Positions 27,887-35,838 of a stretch of DNA of 59,688 nucleotides are shown one piece after another. The DNA is from Prolixibacteraceae bacterium UBA5740 (GTDB taxonomy: Bacteria > Bacteroidota > Bacteroidia > Bacteroidales > Prolixibacteraceae): positions 32,970 through 92,657 of the forward strand of contig DIFU01000105.1 in assembly GCA_002419285.1 (NCBI GenBank). Reading direction: 5' to 3'. Both the position numbers and the translations under genes were made by a program. The notes beneath the pieces are model-generated. The model did not search any database. It was not told the DNA's origin and saw only the letters and a program-made list of their open reading frames with translations. Numbering within the stretch: position 1 is the first letter of the stretch; the number at the start of each line of letters is the position of its first letter.

Positions 27887-30226
27887 CTATTTACGATACC
27901 GTGATACCCTTTCATCGGTAATTACTCCCGACCAATTCAACCCAAATCCAAAATCGTAATGATTCCCTTCCGAATCAGTATAAACTTCCATATCCTGGGG
28001 AACATCTTCAAACTGACTTTCCACCACAGCCATATTAACTGGCATCTGCATGGGTAGAAGTGCGGAAGGTTCGGCCACTCCTGTCAGAATATCCATCAAT
28101 GCCTGGTCTTGCACCTGAAAATGAACAAGAATAACGTCTGAAAGGGGCTCAATCTCTTTTAGAACTGTTGGATTACTTGTACTTATTAGCGTGATTACCG
28201 GTTTTCCTTTCATGATTTTTGCAGCCTCCTCCACTAATTTCATATCTGAAATATTGGAGGCTTCCACAGTTTTACCTTTATAACTTCGATTTACAAAATC
28301 TTCGAAAGGACTTCCGCCAGCTATACTTGGATCACGTGCGTCATCAGCGCTATATTTTGAGTATTGCAGACTGATGGGAACATATCCGTTACCTCCCTTA
28401 TTGCGGTCCTCCGTATCGTACCCTGTCATACCTTGCGGACTTTGTATGAACACCAGTGCGACATCAGCCTCACCAGGATTTCCGGTCAATTCAAAAAAAG
28501 ATCCTGCAACCTTTTCGCTAACCGGAAGTTCCCATCGTTCGGGTGTCACAGTTCCAAACCAGTCACGTCCCGGCGCAATATATCGCTGAGGAATATACAC
28601 TTTCAACCCCTTTTTCAGTGGCAAGACATTTTCCTTGTTCTTCAGCATCACCACTGATTTAAGTTGGGCTTCATAACCTGCCTGCATATAATCAGGATTA
28701 CCGACCACTCTCTTAGTCTCTTCAATATTGAGGTATGGATTTTCAAACAACCCAACCCGGAAGATATTACGAAGCAATCTCACCGCAGATTCCTCGAAGC
28801 GGGACCTCATCCAGGTTTCACCGTGTTCTTCAATACCCAACCGATAGGCTTCCATAACCGGACCGGCATCATTATTTCCACCAAACTGATCACATCCTGC
28901 CATTAAAACCCGGTAATGTCTTTCAGCTAACGACAATTTTTCCACTCCCCATGGCTTACCCTGAAAAATATCAACCCCAGTTACGTCCCCTGTAACCATC
29001 CAGTCAGTACAAATTACGCCGTCGTAACCATACCGTTTCCTTAACAGATCATGAATGATATATCGGTTGTACGCATTGGCGGAATTATCTCCGTTGACGG
29101 TATCCTGATTGAATGAGATGGTATAATAAGGCATTACGGCAGACGCCATACGGGTTGGACCATTCAGTTTAAAAGCACCTTCAGTAAAAGGAATCAGATG
29201 CTTTGAAAAGCTATTTCCCGGATAAACGGCATAGGCCCCGTATCCGAAATGTCCGTCGCGGCCACCTTCTTCAGGACCTCCTCCCGGCCAGTGTTTCACC
29301 ATGGCATTGACACTCTGATATCCCCATCCTCCAAAAACAACCACCGAATCAGGAGAATTCTGGAATCCATCGACATATGCCCGGGCCATATCAGCCGCCA
29401 GCTGGGGATTCTCACCAAAGGTGCCGCTGAAACGATTCCAGCGGGGCTCAGTCGCCAGGTCAATTTGAGGTGAAAGAGCAGTGGCTATACCAAGAGACCT
29501 GTACTCATGGGAAGCAATGTTCCCGAACTTTTCGACCAACCCAGGATCGAATGTTGCAGCCAGACCGAGAGATCCAGGCCACATCGATATCTGACCACCA
29601 GCACCATAATTATATTCTGCACCTGAGTCACTACCATGGCGGGGATCAGAACTATTGTTGGCAGGGATACCCATACCTATTCCCTCAACCAGAGCCTGCA
29701 TTTCATTATTCCAGCGCGCTGCCACTTCAGGATTTTGTACCCTGGTGATCAAAACATGCCTCAAATTATCTTCAACAAGGAATTTCCTTTGCTGATCGGT
29801 GAGACTCCACGGGGATAGTCCACTTTCCTCCAGAGACTTACCGCTGTAAGTTCCGCCAAAACGGCCACCTCCCACCGCCGGTATTGCCTGGTGGCCACTA
29901 TATAACATCAAACCGGCGATTTGCTCAATAGTCATTTTGCCTGCCAAATCCCTCGTACGGAGGTCCACTGGCAAACGCCAGTCTTCATACGGATCCAATT
30001 CCCCATTACGGTTTAAGTCTTTAAAGGCAAAGCCGTGATCAATAATCAACTGAATGCCAGAAGTCACAGAATATCCGAGGGTTTGCCCTCCCTTATTGGT
30101 TACTATTCGGATATCTCCTATTTCGCTTTCAGACCACTTGGTTTGGGTGCAACCTGAATTCCAAAGAAAAATGGCAACCATTGCGGTCAGTATCAGGGAA
30201 ATCCTTGAACGTTGTACTGCTTTCAT
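27887..30226 (-). CDS. glycoside hydrolase family 3 protein, lipoprotein
   Basis: A 779-residue GH3 enzyme (beta-glucosidase or related exo-acting glycosidase). Lipoprotein signal ends LWNSGC (Cys26). Family motifs: the KHWPGGG active-site segment, ATALSPQIDLATEPRWNR, and the nucleophile Asp in GVICTDWMVTGD. The C-terminal alpha/beta sandwich (SVVMLKNKENVLPLKKG, VALVFIQSPQG) completes the two-domain form. Specificity cannot be read from the sequence. It is not beside a SusC/SusD pair, so it stands outside a polysaccharide utilisation locus. It probably acts on oligosaccharides at the outer membrane or in the periplasm. Confidence 0.93.
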   Translation of the reverse strand: MKAVQRSRISLILTAMVAIFLWNSGCTQTKWSESEIGDIRIVTNKGGQTLGYSVTSGIQLIIDHGFAFKDLNRNGELDPYEDWRLPVDLRTRDLAGKMTIEQIAGLMLYSGHQAIPAVGGGRFGGTYSGKSLEESGLSPWSLTDQQRKFLVEDNLRHVLITRVQNPEVAARWNNEMQALVEGIGMGIPANNSSDPRHGSDSGAEYNYGAGGQISMWPGSLGLAATFDPGLVEKFGNIASHEYRSLGIATALSPQIDLATEPRWNRFSGTFGENPQLAADMARAYVDGFQNSPDSVVVFGGWGYQSVNAMVKHWPGGGPEEGGRDGHFGYGAYAVYPGNSFSKHLIPFTEGAFKLNGPTRMASAVMPYYTISFNQDTVNGDNSANAYNRYIIHDLLRKRYGYDGVICTDWMVTGDVTGVDIFQGKPWGVEKLSLAERHYRVLMAGCDQFGGNNDAGPVMEAYRLGIEEHGETWMRSRFEESAVRLLRNIFRVGLFENPYLNIEETKRVVGNPDYMQAGYEAQLKSVVMLKNKENVLPLKKGLKVYIPQRYIAPGRDWFGTVTPERWELPVSEKVAGSFFELTGNPGEADVALVFIQSPQGMTGYDTEDRNKGGNGYVPISLQYSKYSADDARDPSIAGGSPFEDFVNRSYKGKTVEASNISDMKLVEEAAKIMKGKPVITLISTSNPTVLKEIEPLSDVILVHFQVQDQALMDILTGVAEPSALLPMQMPVNMAVVESQFEDVPQDMEVYTDSEGNHYDFGFGLNWSGVITDERVSRYRK

Positions 30227-30674
30227 AAGTGATGTAATTGATGAAACTTCTTGTTGGGCTTAGTCTTATCCCCTTCACATGAAAAACCATAAGGTTATAT
30301 GATGCAAGGTCTGATTAACTACCTGACATCGAATAATCATTTAACAGGCAAGAATAAGACTTAAGTGCTTAAAAATAACCAGTTTTTTTTTTATAAATCG
30401 TGTAATAATTGAAAATCATCGCCCTTCCGCCGAATTTTGATTCAACGAATTGGAAATTGACATTTGTCACATTACAAACTATTCTGATAAATTATTGACT
30501 TGAGTAATGCCCATATTTAGCAAGAAACAGGTTCTAATAAAAAAGAGGATGAATTAAAAGTCCTAGCCACCCTAAACCAGGAACATTGATTTGACCACTC
30601 CCTCTGAACTCTTATTTAAGCTATGTCCAGGTCTTGTACCCCTTTTGGGTTTAACCATAGTTTCTGCATTCTTT

Positions 30675-30714
30675 CACCATTCTTTTACCATCACTATATG
30701 GTAAAACTTTGGTG
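30675..30714. repeat. 40-bp imperfect inverted repeat
   Basis: Two 17-base arms (30675-30691 and 30698-30714) match at 14 positions, with one central three-base mismatch block (TTC against AAG) and a six-base centre. Inner perfect arms are TTTTACCAT / ATGGTAAAA; outer arms are CACCA / TGGTG. No T-run follows, so it is not a standard terminator; it may be a protein-binding site or the end of an element. Confidence 0.75.
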
Positions 30715-30819
30715 TTAAATTGGCAAATGTATCTAGATAGTCAGAAGGTGGTCAGGACCTGGTTAAGTGTTGGAAAGAGTTTATTTGGGGTATCAATGAA
30801 GAGCTTTACCAACATCCAC

Positions 30820-30860
30820 CAAAAAAAATGAGGCTCGCTCAAAAGTGAGCCAGCCTCATT
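30820..30860 (-). terminator. terminator after the envelope locus
   Basis: Stem with one bulge (30828-30840 with 30845-30859), followed on the minus strand by a run of T residues. It lies about 20 bp after the last minus-strand reading frame. Confidence 0.85.
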
Positions 30861-30881
30861 TTTAATGTTTCAAATCAATGG

Positions 30882-31826
30882 TCATTCTGTTCTTTTTCTC
30901 GTAACCGTCATTTTCCCGTGAAGCTTGTAATGAGCAGTTTCACGGAGTATATCATACTCCCTGATATCCCCCATTCCAGTGGTGTTAACATCCAGGTGCT
31001 TTGACCAAACGACATTTCCCAGATTAGCCGCATAATTTAGAAAACTCAAAAAGCCAATCTGGACTTCCAGTATAGGAATAAAAGTAATCATTACATTTTG
31101 ACCTTCCTTCATCGCTGGAAAAACGAATTGACAAGGCAAGGGAGTTATCTCACCTGAATTCAGTCCGATAACCTTATTGCAGAGAGTGGTAGGATTTCCT
31201 CCCGCATCAGCAACCAGTTAAAAAGTAAATATACCACCCTTTCTTACGGTGCTACTTAACGGCTCGAGGAAGAACCGATCAAGTGTAACATCATAAACAT
31301 ATTCACCCACCATTAACACCTTCTCGAAGGTGTTATTTGTCTCGACTGTCTCCTTGACCTGGTTTTGGTCATCAACAGAACAGGTGAACGAATAAGACCC
31401 ACTGTTATCTAAACTAAACGGATTAGATGTGACGATAACCCTGTTGCCAGATTTGGCAGCAGCTATTTTACCTTCCGGAACATTTATCGTCAAGGGAGTT
31501 GAAGCTGGAACGGTGATGATCCTGGCATTGAAATCCCTGGAAATTGCTTCAGGGTGCTTAAATCCAAAAGTCATGTCAAGGGTAGCTGTTTGCCTGCTTT
31601 TTGGCGCCACACCACCTGTCCAATTCATATCCATTACGAAAATATCAGGATCCGGCACTGGTGGTGGAGGGTTACTGACTATAACAAACTGCGGAGATTC
31701 AATTCTGACGCTGTCGTCAATTACTTGTAGGCCGTAGTCCCCTTCCTCAATAAGATACTGTTTCTTAAAGAAGTTTTTAAAAACATCGAGTAACCTGTCG
31801 GCCTTAATGGAGCCCACCTTAGCCAT
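30882..31826 (-). pseudogene. CARDB-like envelope protein gene interrupted by an in-frame stop
   Basis: Reading from ATG 31826 the frame encodes 202 residues and meets TAA at 31220-31218. The same frame then stays open for another 111 codons to 30882. Before the stop, beta-rich sequence ends a CARDB-like adhesion domain (CSVDDQNQVKETVETNNTF). After it the sequence reads on naturally (LVADAGGNPTTLCNKVIG). The simplest reading is one protein of about 314 residues broken by a nonsense change; a sequencing error or stop read-through is possible. No signal peptide is seen. It follows the TIG-domain membrane gene by about 27 bp, so the two probably worked together. Function unknown. Confidence 0.65.
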
Positions 31827-31853
31827 AACCAAATCCTTAGTCTTTCCTTTGAC

Positions 31854-32729
31854 CTAATTCAATTCAAGTTTAACTGGTAGGGTATTAGGGTTTGACATTT
31901 GCGGTGTCATTGCAATCACATTCATGTTCACGGGATGTAATCCACTCAAATTGGCAGCAGGTTGTGCCGAAACACCAGGTTTGATATGGCTAAAATGCAC
32001 TTGCGAAAGCGAATTGTCTATCTGTATTGCCTGATTTTCAGTGATTGAGCTCAAGACTCCTTGTGCCTGCAAAAATTGTTTAAACACAGGATATGCCGGA
32101 ACAAACCAACTAAGTTCCTTATCAAGGTTTCCAAGTATAATCCTGTTACTGGTGCTTACGATGTGCGTGCTCTTTGGAAAAGTGAACTTCTCCTGGTCAC
32201 CTTGTGTCAGCTTTACAGAGATATTACTTAATTGATTAAGGTGTCGGCCATAAATATAAATCCGTTGGGTTTTTCCCAAAACAATATTCTCAGGAATAAC
32301 AGCAGTAATTTTGGGAGGAACCTCTTTGACATCCAAAGCAGCAGCGTAGTCAAATCCCGTCAAGATTTTACCCCTGACCGATGGTACCAGAATAATCACA
32401 AGAAAAAACGCAAGGAATATTGCAAAAATTCCGACACTTACATAATTGGCACCTGTAAGCTTTCGTCCTTTACGAAGAAATTCCAAAGCAAAAATCAACA
32501 GTCCAATCGCCAGAATAATGGATAAAATTGTTACAATCAATCCATTGAATGTTTCATCAATTAGGTACACTGTTTGTCCAGCCGTCAGGATAATCAGGTC
32601 TTCGAGGGAAGATGTAATGGTATTTATCTGCAACTGTATTTGGGATGATACCTGGTCGATGATAGCCGGAACATAATTTCCCAGCACACCGGCCATCAAA
32701 TCATCCAACAGTAAATCCAGTTCACCCAA
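31854..32729 (-). CDS. membrane protein with TIG-like domain, function unknown
   Basis: A protein of up to 291 residues: helical N-terminus (1-60), two membrane helices (about 62-88 and 96-117), then an extracytoplasmic part. Its start (PPKITAVIPENIVLGKTQRI, IYGRHL) looks like an IPT/TIG immunoglobulin-like domain. I do not recognise the family. The start is uncertain: TTG 32729 gives the longest form, while ATG 32696 overlaps the stop of the upstream lipoprotein gene as TGATG, suggesting translational coupling. The sequence between the two starts (ELDLLLDDL) also reads like genuine protein continuing the upstream gene, so a frameshift joining the two genes is possible. Confidence 0.6.
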   Translation of the reverse strand: MGELDLLLDDLMAGVLGNYVPAIIDQVSSQIQLQINTITSSLEDLIILTAGQTVYLIDETFNGLIVTILSIILAIGLLIFALEFLRKGRKLTGANYVSVGIFAIFLAFFLVIILVPSVRGKILTGFDYAAALDVKEVPPKITAVIPENIVLGKTQRIYIYGRHLNQLSNISVKLTQGDQEKFTFPKSTHIVSTSNRIILGNLDKELSWFVPAYPVFKQFLQAQGVLSSITENQAIQIDNSLSQVHFSHIKPGVSAQPAANLSGLHPVNMNVIAMTPQMSNPNTLPVKLELN

Positions 32730-33055
32730 CGCATTGTCGACCGATCAAGACGGTCAAACATATATCCGCCAGTGTTCTGAATGTCAGATTCAATGGATTG
32801 AGTCAGGATATAAAGCCTGCCATCAATCAAATCAGCAACTTCCTGGTTAATTTCGCCACTTTCCAGCTTGGAATCTACCAGTCGAGAGATGTCATTAATT
32901 TTATTAAGCAGACTGGTTGCTGCATCGGAGACTTGTTCGATCGACTCAGCAATATTTTCAGCAGATTTTCCCAGTTTATCCATGGCTCCTTTAATACTGC
33001 AACTTGCGGTAAAAAGAATCACAAGGACACACAGCACACAAGTCAGTTTTTTCAT
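32696..33055 (-). CDS. small helical lipoprotein, function unknown
   Basis: A 119-residue product with a clear lipoprotein signal (LCVLVILFTASC, Cys19) followed by amphipathic helical sequence (IAESIEQVSDAATSLLNKIND) that may form a coiled coil. The last dozen residues (MRWVNWIYCWMI) are unlike the rest and look like out-of-frame translation. The other frame at this point continues as VDNALGELDLLLDDL into the next gene. Either this is a short lipoprotein coupled to its neighbour by a TGATG overlap, or the original gene was longer and has a one-base frameshift near 32735-32745. Confidence 0.6.
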   Translation of the reverse strand: MKKLTCVLCVLVILFTASCSIKGAMDKLGKSAENIAESIEQVSDAATSLLNKINDISRLVDSKLESGEINQEVADLIDGRLYILTQSIESDIQNTGGYMFDRLDRSTMRWVNWIYCWMI

Positions 33056-33347
33056 TTACACTTCTGTTTATAAATGGTAGAAAGGTGTCAAGAATATCCA
33101 AATATCAGAAAGAGGGGCATCTTCTGAAATAAGGATTAAATCAGTGGATTAGTAGGAAGGATCCAAATATGCCATAAGAAATTTTCCATGCCATATGATC
33201 TGTATACATATACAATTTACGTATATTTCTTCAAATCATGATATTGAACAAAATATCTTTTAGATACGCAACACATCTTTTCTATTGTATAATTTAGCAT
33301 TCATAAATTGATGTCGATAAAATACCAACTTGATTAAAACAAATAAG

Positions 33348-33596
33348 ATGGAAAGTATGCAAGAATCTGATCCTGTAGTTGTATGGTCTGGAACTGTCTG
33401 GGAAGCTGGTCTTTTAAAAACCGTACTTGAAAATGAAGAAATCGAGACTTTTTTAAAAGATGAAATTATGGGAACCCTTAATCCATGGTGGACATCTCCC
33501 GGTGGAGCTGGGTCCGTTTCACTGGTCGTTTCAAAGGGTAATGAAGCCAAGGCATTGATTATTATCAAAGAATTTGAACGTCGCGGGAAATCATGA
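33348..33596 (+). CDS. DUF2007 domain protein
   Basis: An 82-residue cytoplasmic protein of the DUF2007 'putative signal transducing' family: VWSGTVWEAGLLKTVLENEEIETFL followed by a Gly/Ser loop and VVSKGNEAKALIIIKEF, the ferredoxin-like beta-alpha-beta pattern of this group. Start ATG 33348 is preferred to TTG 33330. Function is unknown in the family. It precedes the C69 dipeptidase gene by 79 bp. Confidence 0.75.
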   Translation: MESMQESDPVVVWSGTVWEAGLLKTVLENEEIETFLKDEIMGTLNPWWTSPGGAGSVSLVVSKGNEAKALIIIKEFERRGKS

Positions 33597-33675
33597 TTGG
33601 TAAATCGCAAGTAAAAAACTATTTTGCCTGCTCGAAGTCATACTATGAAGTTCAATCAAAATTAATTCAGATACT

Positions 33676-35409
33676 ATGCATAGAAAATTGTTCATTGTTG
33701 CCATGATGTGCATGGCACTCATTCTTATAAAAACAGAAATCAAGGCTTGCACCAATTACATGGTGACAAAAGGAGCCTCAGTCGATGGTTCAGTAATGGT
33801 CACATACGCCGCTGATTCGCACATTCGATATGGAGAGCTATACTGGCGCCCTGCAGGTAGGTGGCCCGAAGGCTCTATGGTAACCCTTTACGACAGGGGA
33901 ACCGCCAAACCGCTCGGACAAATTCCCCAGGCCCCAGAGACATATCAGGTAATTGGATTTATGAACGAGCATCAGGTGGCTATTGGTGAAACAACGTTTG
34001 ATGGAAGAAAAGAATTGCTTGACACTACAGGCATTGTTGATTACGGAAGTCTGATGTTTTTAGCCCTTCAACGTTCAAAAACAGCAAGGGAGGCAATCAG
34101 GGTGATATCTGAGCTCGTGGACACTTATGGCTATGCCTCAACCGGGGAATCCTTTTCCATCGGGGATGCGAATGAAGTGTGGTATATGGAAATCATTGGC
34201 AAGGGAGTTGAACTGCGTACCGACAAGAAAACAAAAATTACTGCCAATGCCAACAAAGGAGCGGTTTGGGTCGCCCTGAAGGTTCCTGATGGATACATTT
34301 CAGCTCATGCCAATGCTGCCCGAATAACCAGTTTTCCACTTTCTGATGGTATCCGCTCCATTACAAACAAAGAATTTGACAAACTTAACAATCCTGATGT
34401 TGAAGTGATCTATGCACATGATGCCATTACATTTGCACGTAGTAAAGGATACTTTGAAGGTACCGATGAAAAGTTTAGTTTCAGTGATGCATATGCACCT
34501 CTTGATTTTGGTGCAGCCCGGTTTTGTGACCTTCGTGTTTGGGCAATGTTCAATGAGGTGAGTAGTGATATGGCTAAATATTGGGACTATGCTACTGGCG
34601 AAATAACCAAAGACAGAATCCCTTTGTTTATCAAACCAGACAGAAAAATTTCGGCACGTGACTTGATGCAATTCAAACGCAATTATCTGCAAGGAACAGC
34701 ATTGGATATGTCACAGGATGCTGGTGCAGGCCCCTTTGGCTTACCTTATCGATGGAGGCCACTGACGTGGGAGTATGACGGCAAGACCTATGTTAATGAA
34801 CGTACAACCGTAACCCAGCAAACAGGATTTTCATTTGTTGCCCAGATGCGAAACTGGCTACCCGATCCCATTGGGGGCGTATTCTGGATGGGGGTTGACG
34901 ATGCAGGATCCACCGTATATGTACCTTTTTACTGTGGCATAAATCGTGTACCAGAGTCATTTGCAGAAGGGAACGGCGACATGTTGCGATATTCCGACAA
35001 TGCCGCATTCTGGGTATTCAACCGGGTTGCACATTTTGTATACCTTTTTTATGACAGGGTCATGCCAGATGTCAGAAATTTACAGGATAAACTTGAAGAA
35101 AAATATGCCGCTTATCAGACTGCGGTGGATGCAGGAGCACTTCACCTATATAAAACAGATCCTGAACTTGCAAGAAACTTTCTTACTGATTATTCGTGCA
35201 ATACAGCTGACCAAACAGTTAAAGAATGGAAAGAATTGGGTGAATATCTGTTGGTAAAATTCCTGGACGGTAACGTTAAACAGACCGAAAATGGAGAATT
35301 TCTTCGGAATCCATGGGGTTATCCTCAATCTCCAGGGTTCCCGGGCTACCCCGAAAGTTGGAAAAAGCGGGTAGTGGAAGACACCGGAACAAAACTGCTC
35401 CAGAAGTAA
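33676..35409 (+). CDS. C69 family dipeptidase
   Basis: An N-terminal nucleophile hydrolase that cleaves dipeptides. The 577-residue protein has a hydrophobic signal (LFIVAMMCMALILI) ending at KAC, so cleavage exposes the catalytic Cys25 of CTNYMVTKGASVDGS, the conserved start of family C69 (PepD type). Other family segments are DSHIRYGELYW, GFMNEHQVAIGETTFDGR, STGESFSIGDANEVWYMEIIGKG and the late VFWMGVDDAGSTVYVPFY. Export suggests degradation of peptides outside the cytoplasm, possibly murein-derived. It stands alone and ends at a bidirectional terminator. Confidence 0.93.
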   Translation: MHRKLFIVAMMCMALILIKTEIKACTNYMVTKGASVDGSVMVTYAADSHIRYGELYWRPAGRWPEGSMVTLYDRGTAKPLGQIPQAPETYQVIGFMNEHQVAIGETTFDGRKELLDTTGIVDYGSLMFLALQRSKTAREAIRVISELVDTYGYASTGESFSIGDANEVWYMEIIGKGVELRTDKKTKITANANKGAVWVALKVPDGYISAHANAARITSFPLSDGIRSITNKEFDKLNNPDVEVIYAHDAITFARSKGYFEGTDEKFSFSDAYAPLDFGAARFCDLRVWAMFNEVSSDMAKYWDYATGEITKDRIPLFIKPDRKISARDLMQFKRNYLQGTALDMSQDAGAGPFGLPYRWRPLTWEYDGKTYVNERTTVTQQTGFSFVAQMRNWLPDPIGGVFWMGVDDAGSTVYVPFYCGINRVPESFAEGNGDMLRYSDNAAFWVFNRVAHFVYLFYDRVMPDVRNLQDKLEEKYAAYQTAVDAGALHLYKTDPELARNFLTDYSCNTADQTVKEWKELGEYLLVKFLDGNVKQTENGEFLRNPWGYPQSPGFPGYPESWKKRVVEDTGTKLLQK

Positions 35410-35426
35410 GAACATCTGACAAAATA

Positions 35427-35468
35427 AAAAGGCTGGCAAATGAAGAAATTCACAAATGCCAGCCTTTT
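35427..35468. terminator. bidirectional terminator between C69 and RND loci
   Basis: Twelve-bp perfect stem AAAAGGCTGGCA / TGCCAGCCTTTT (35427-35438 with 35457-35468), with T residues on one side and A residues on the other, between convergent genes. Confidence 0.88.
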
Positions 35469-35505
35469 ATTTTAAAAATTCGAGAAGTTCTTAGCGATTA
35501 CTTTG

Positions 35506-35799
35506 CTAAACACTTTTAAGAACATCCCAGACAAAAGCCCTCACCCCTACTTCAAGGTTGATTTCATCGAGTTTCCTGACCTTTTCAAGGAGAATATTCA
35601 CCTGATCTTCGTTGACGATGGCAATGACGGCTTCATTCATCTCAGGCCATGTGTGGGAACCCATTCGTGGCTCACCGGTTTCAGACCCCCGACCCTTTAC
35701 GTTACTAAACCAGGAAAAACCACGAATATTTAGCTTGTCCAGCATATATTCCACCCTTTCGGTATTGGCCTGGTTAAATATGATCATTACTGCTTTCAT
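35506..35799 (-). CDS. PG0541-type RND transporter-associated protein
   Basis: A 97-residue soluble protein, MKAVMIIFNQANTERVEYMLDKLNIRGFSWF at the N-terminus (beta-alpha-beta start), then a Gly-rich loop GRGSETGEPRMGSHTWPEMN and EDQVNILLEKVRKLDEI. It matches the Bacteroidota family named after PG0541, found downstream of HAE1-type RND pumps. The pattern resembles the ferredoxin-like fold of PII and related small sensors; that relation is inferred. It is the last gene of the TetR-TolC-MFP-RND operon, 39 bp after the pump gene, and may sense a ligand or regulate the pump. Confidence 0.8.
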   Translation of the reverse strand: MKAVMIIFNQANTERVEYMLDKLNIRGFSWFSNVKGRGSETGEPRMGSHTWPEMNEAVIAIVNEDQVNILLEKVRKLDEINLEVGVRAFVWDVLKSV

Positions 35800-35838
35800 T
35801 CTTTGAAGTTAAATCTGTTAATAATGTTTTCGAAAACA

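Larger units (their letters stand above)
30227..30881. other. gene-poor stretch with inverted repeat
   Basis: About 650 bp without a convincing gene. It contains a 40-bp imperfect inverted repeat (30675-30714), a minus-strand TAnnTTTG-like box (30731-30724), an open but start-less frame (30661-30831) and the terminator of the locus to its right. It could be the remains of a lost gene or element. Confidence 0.5.

Noticed and set aside
30724..30731. Minus-strand TAnnTTTG box as a promoter
   Set aside because: Nothing that looks like a gene or terminator follows it, and such boxes occur by chance in AT-rich DNA.
30661..30831. Open frame of about 56 codons on the plus strand
   Set aside because: It has no ATG, GTG or TTG at its beginning, overlaps the inverted repeat and the terminator arm, and resembles no protein I know.
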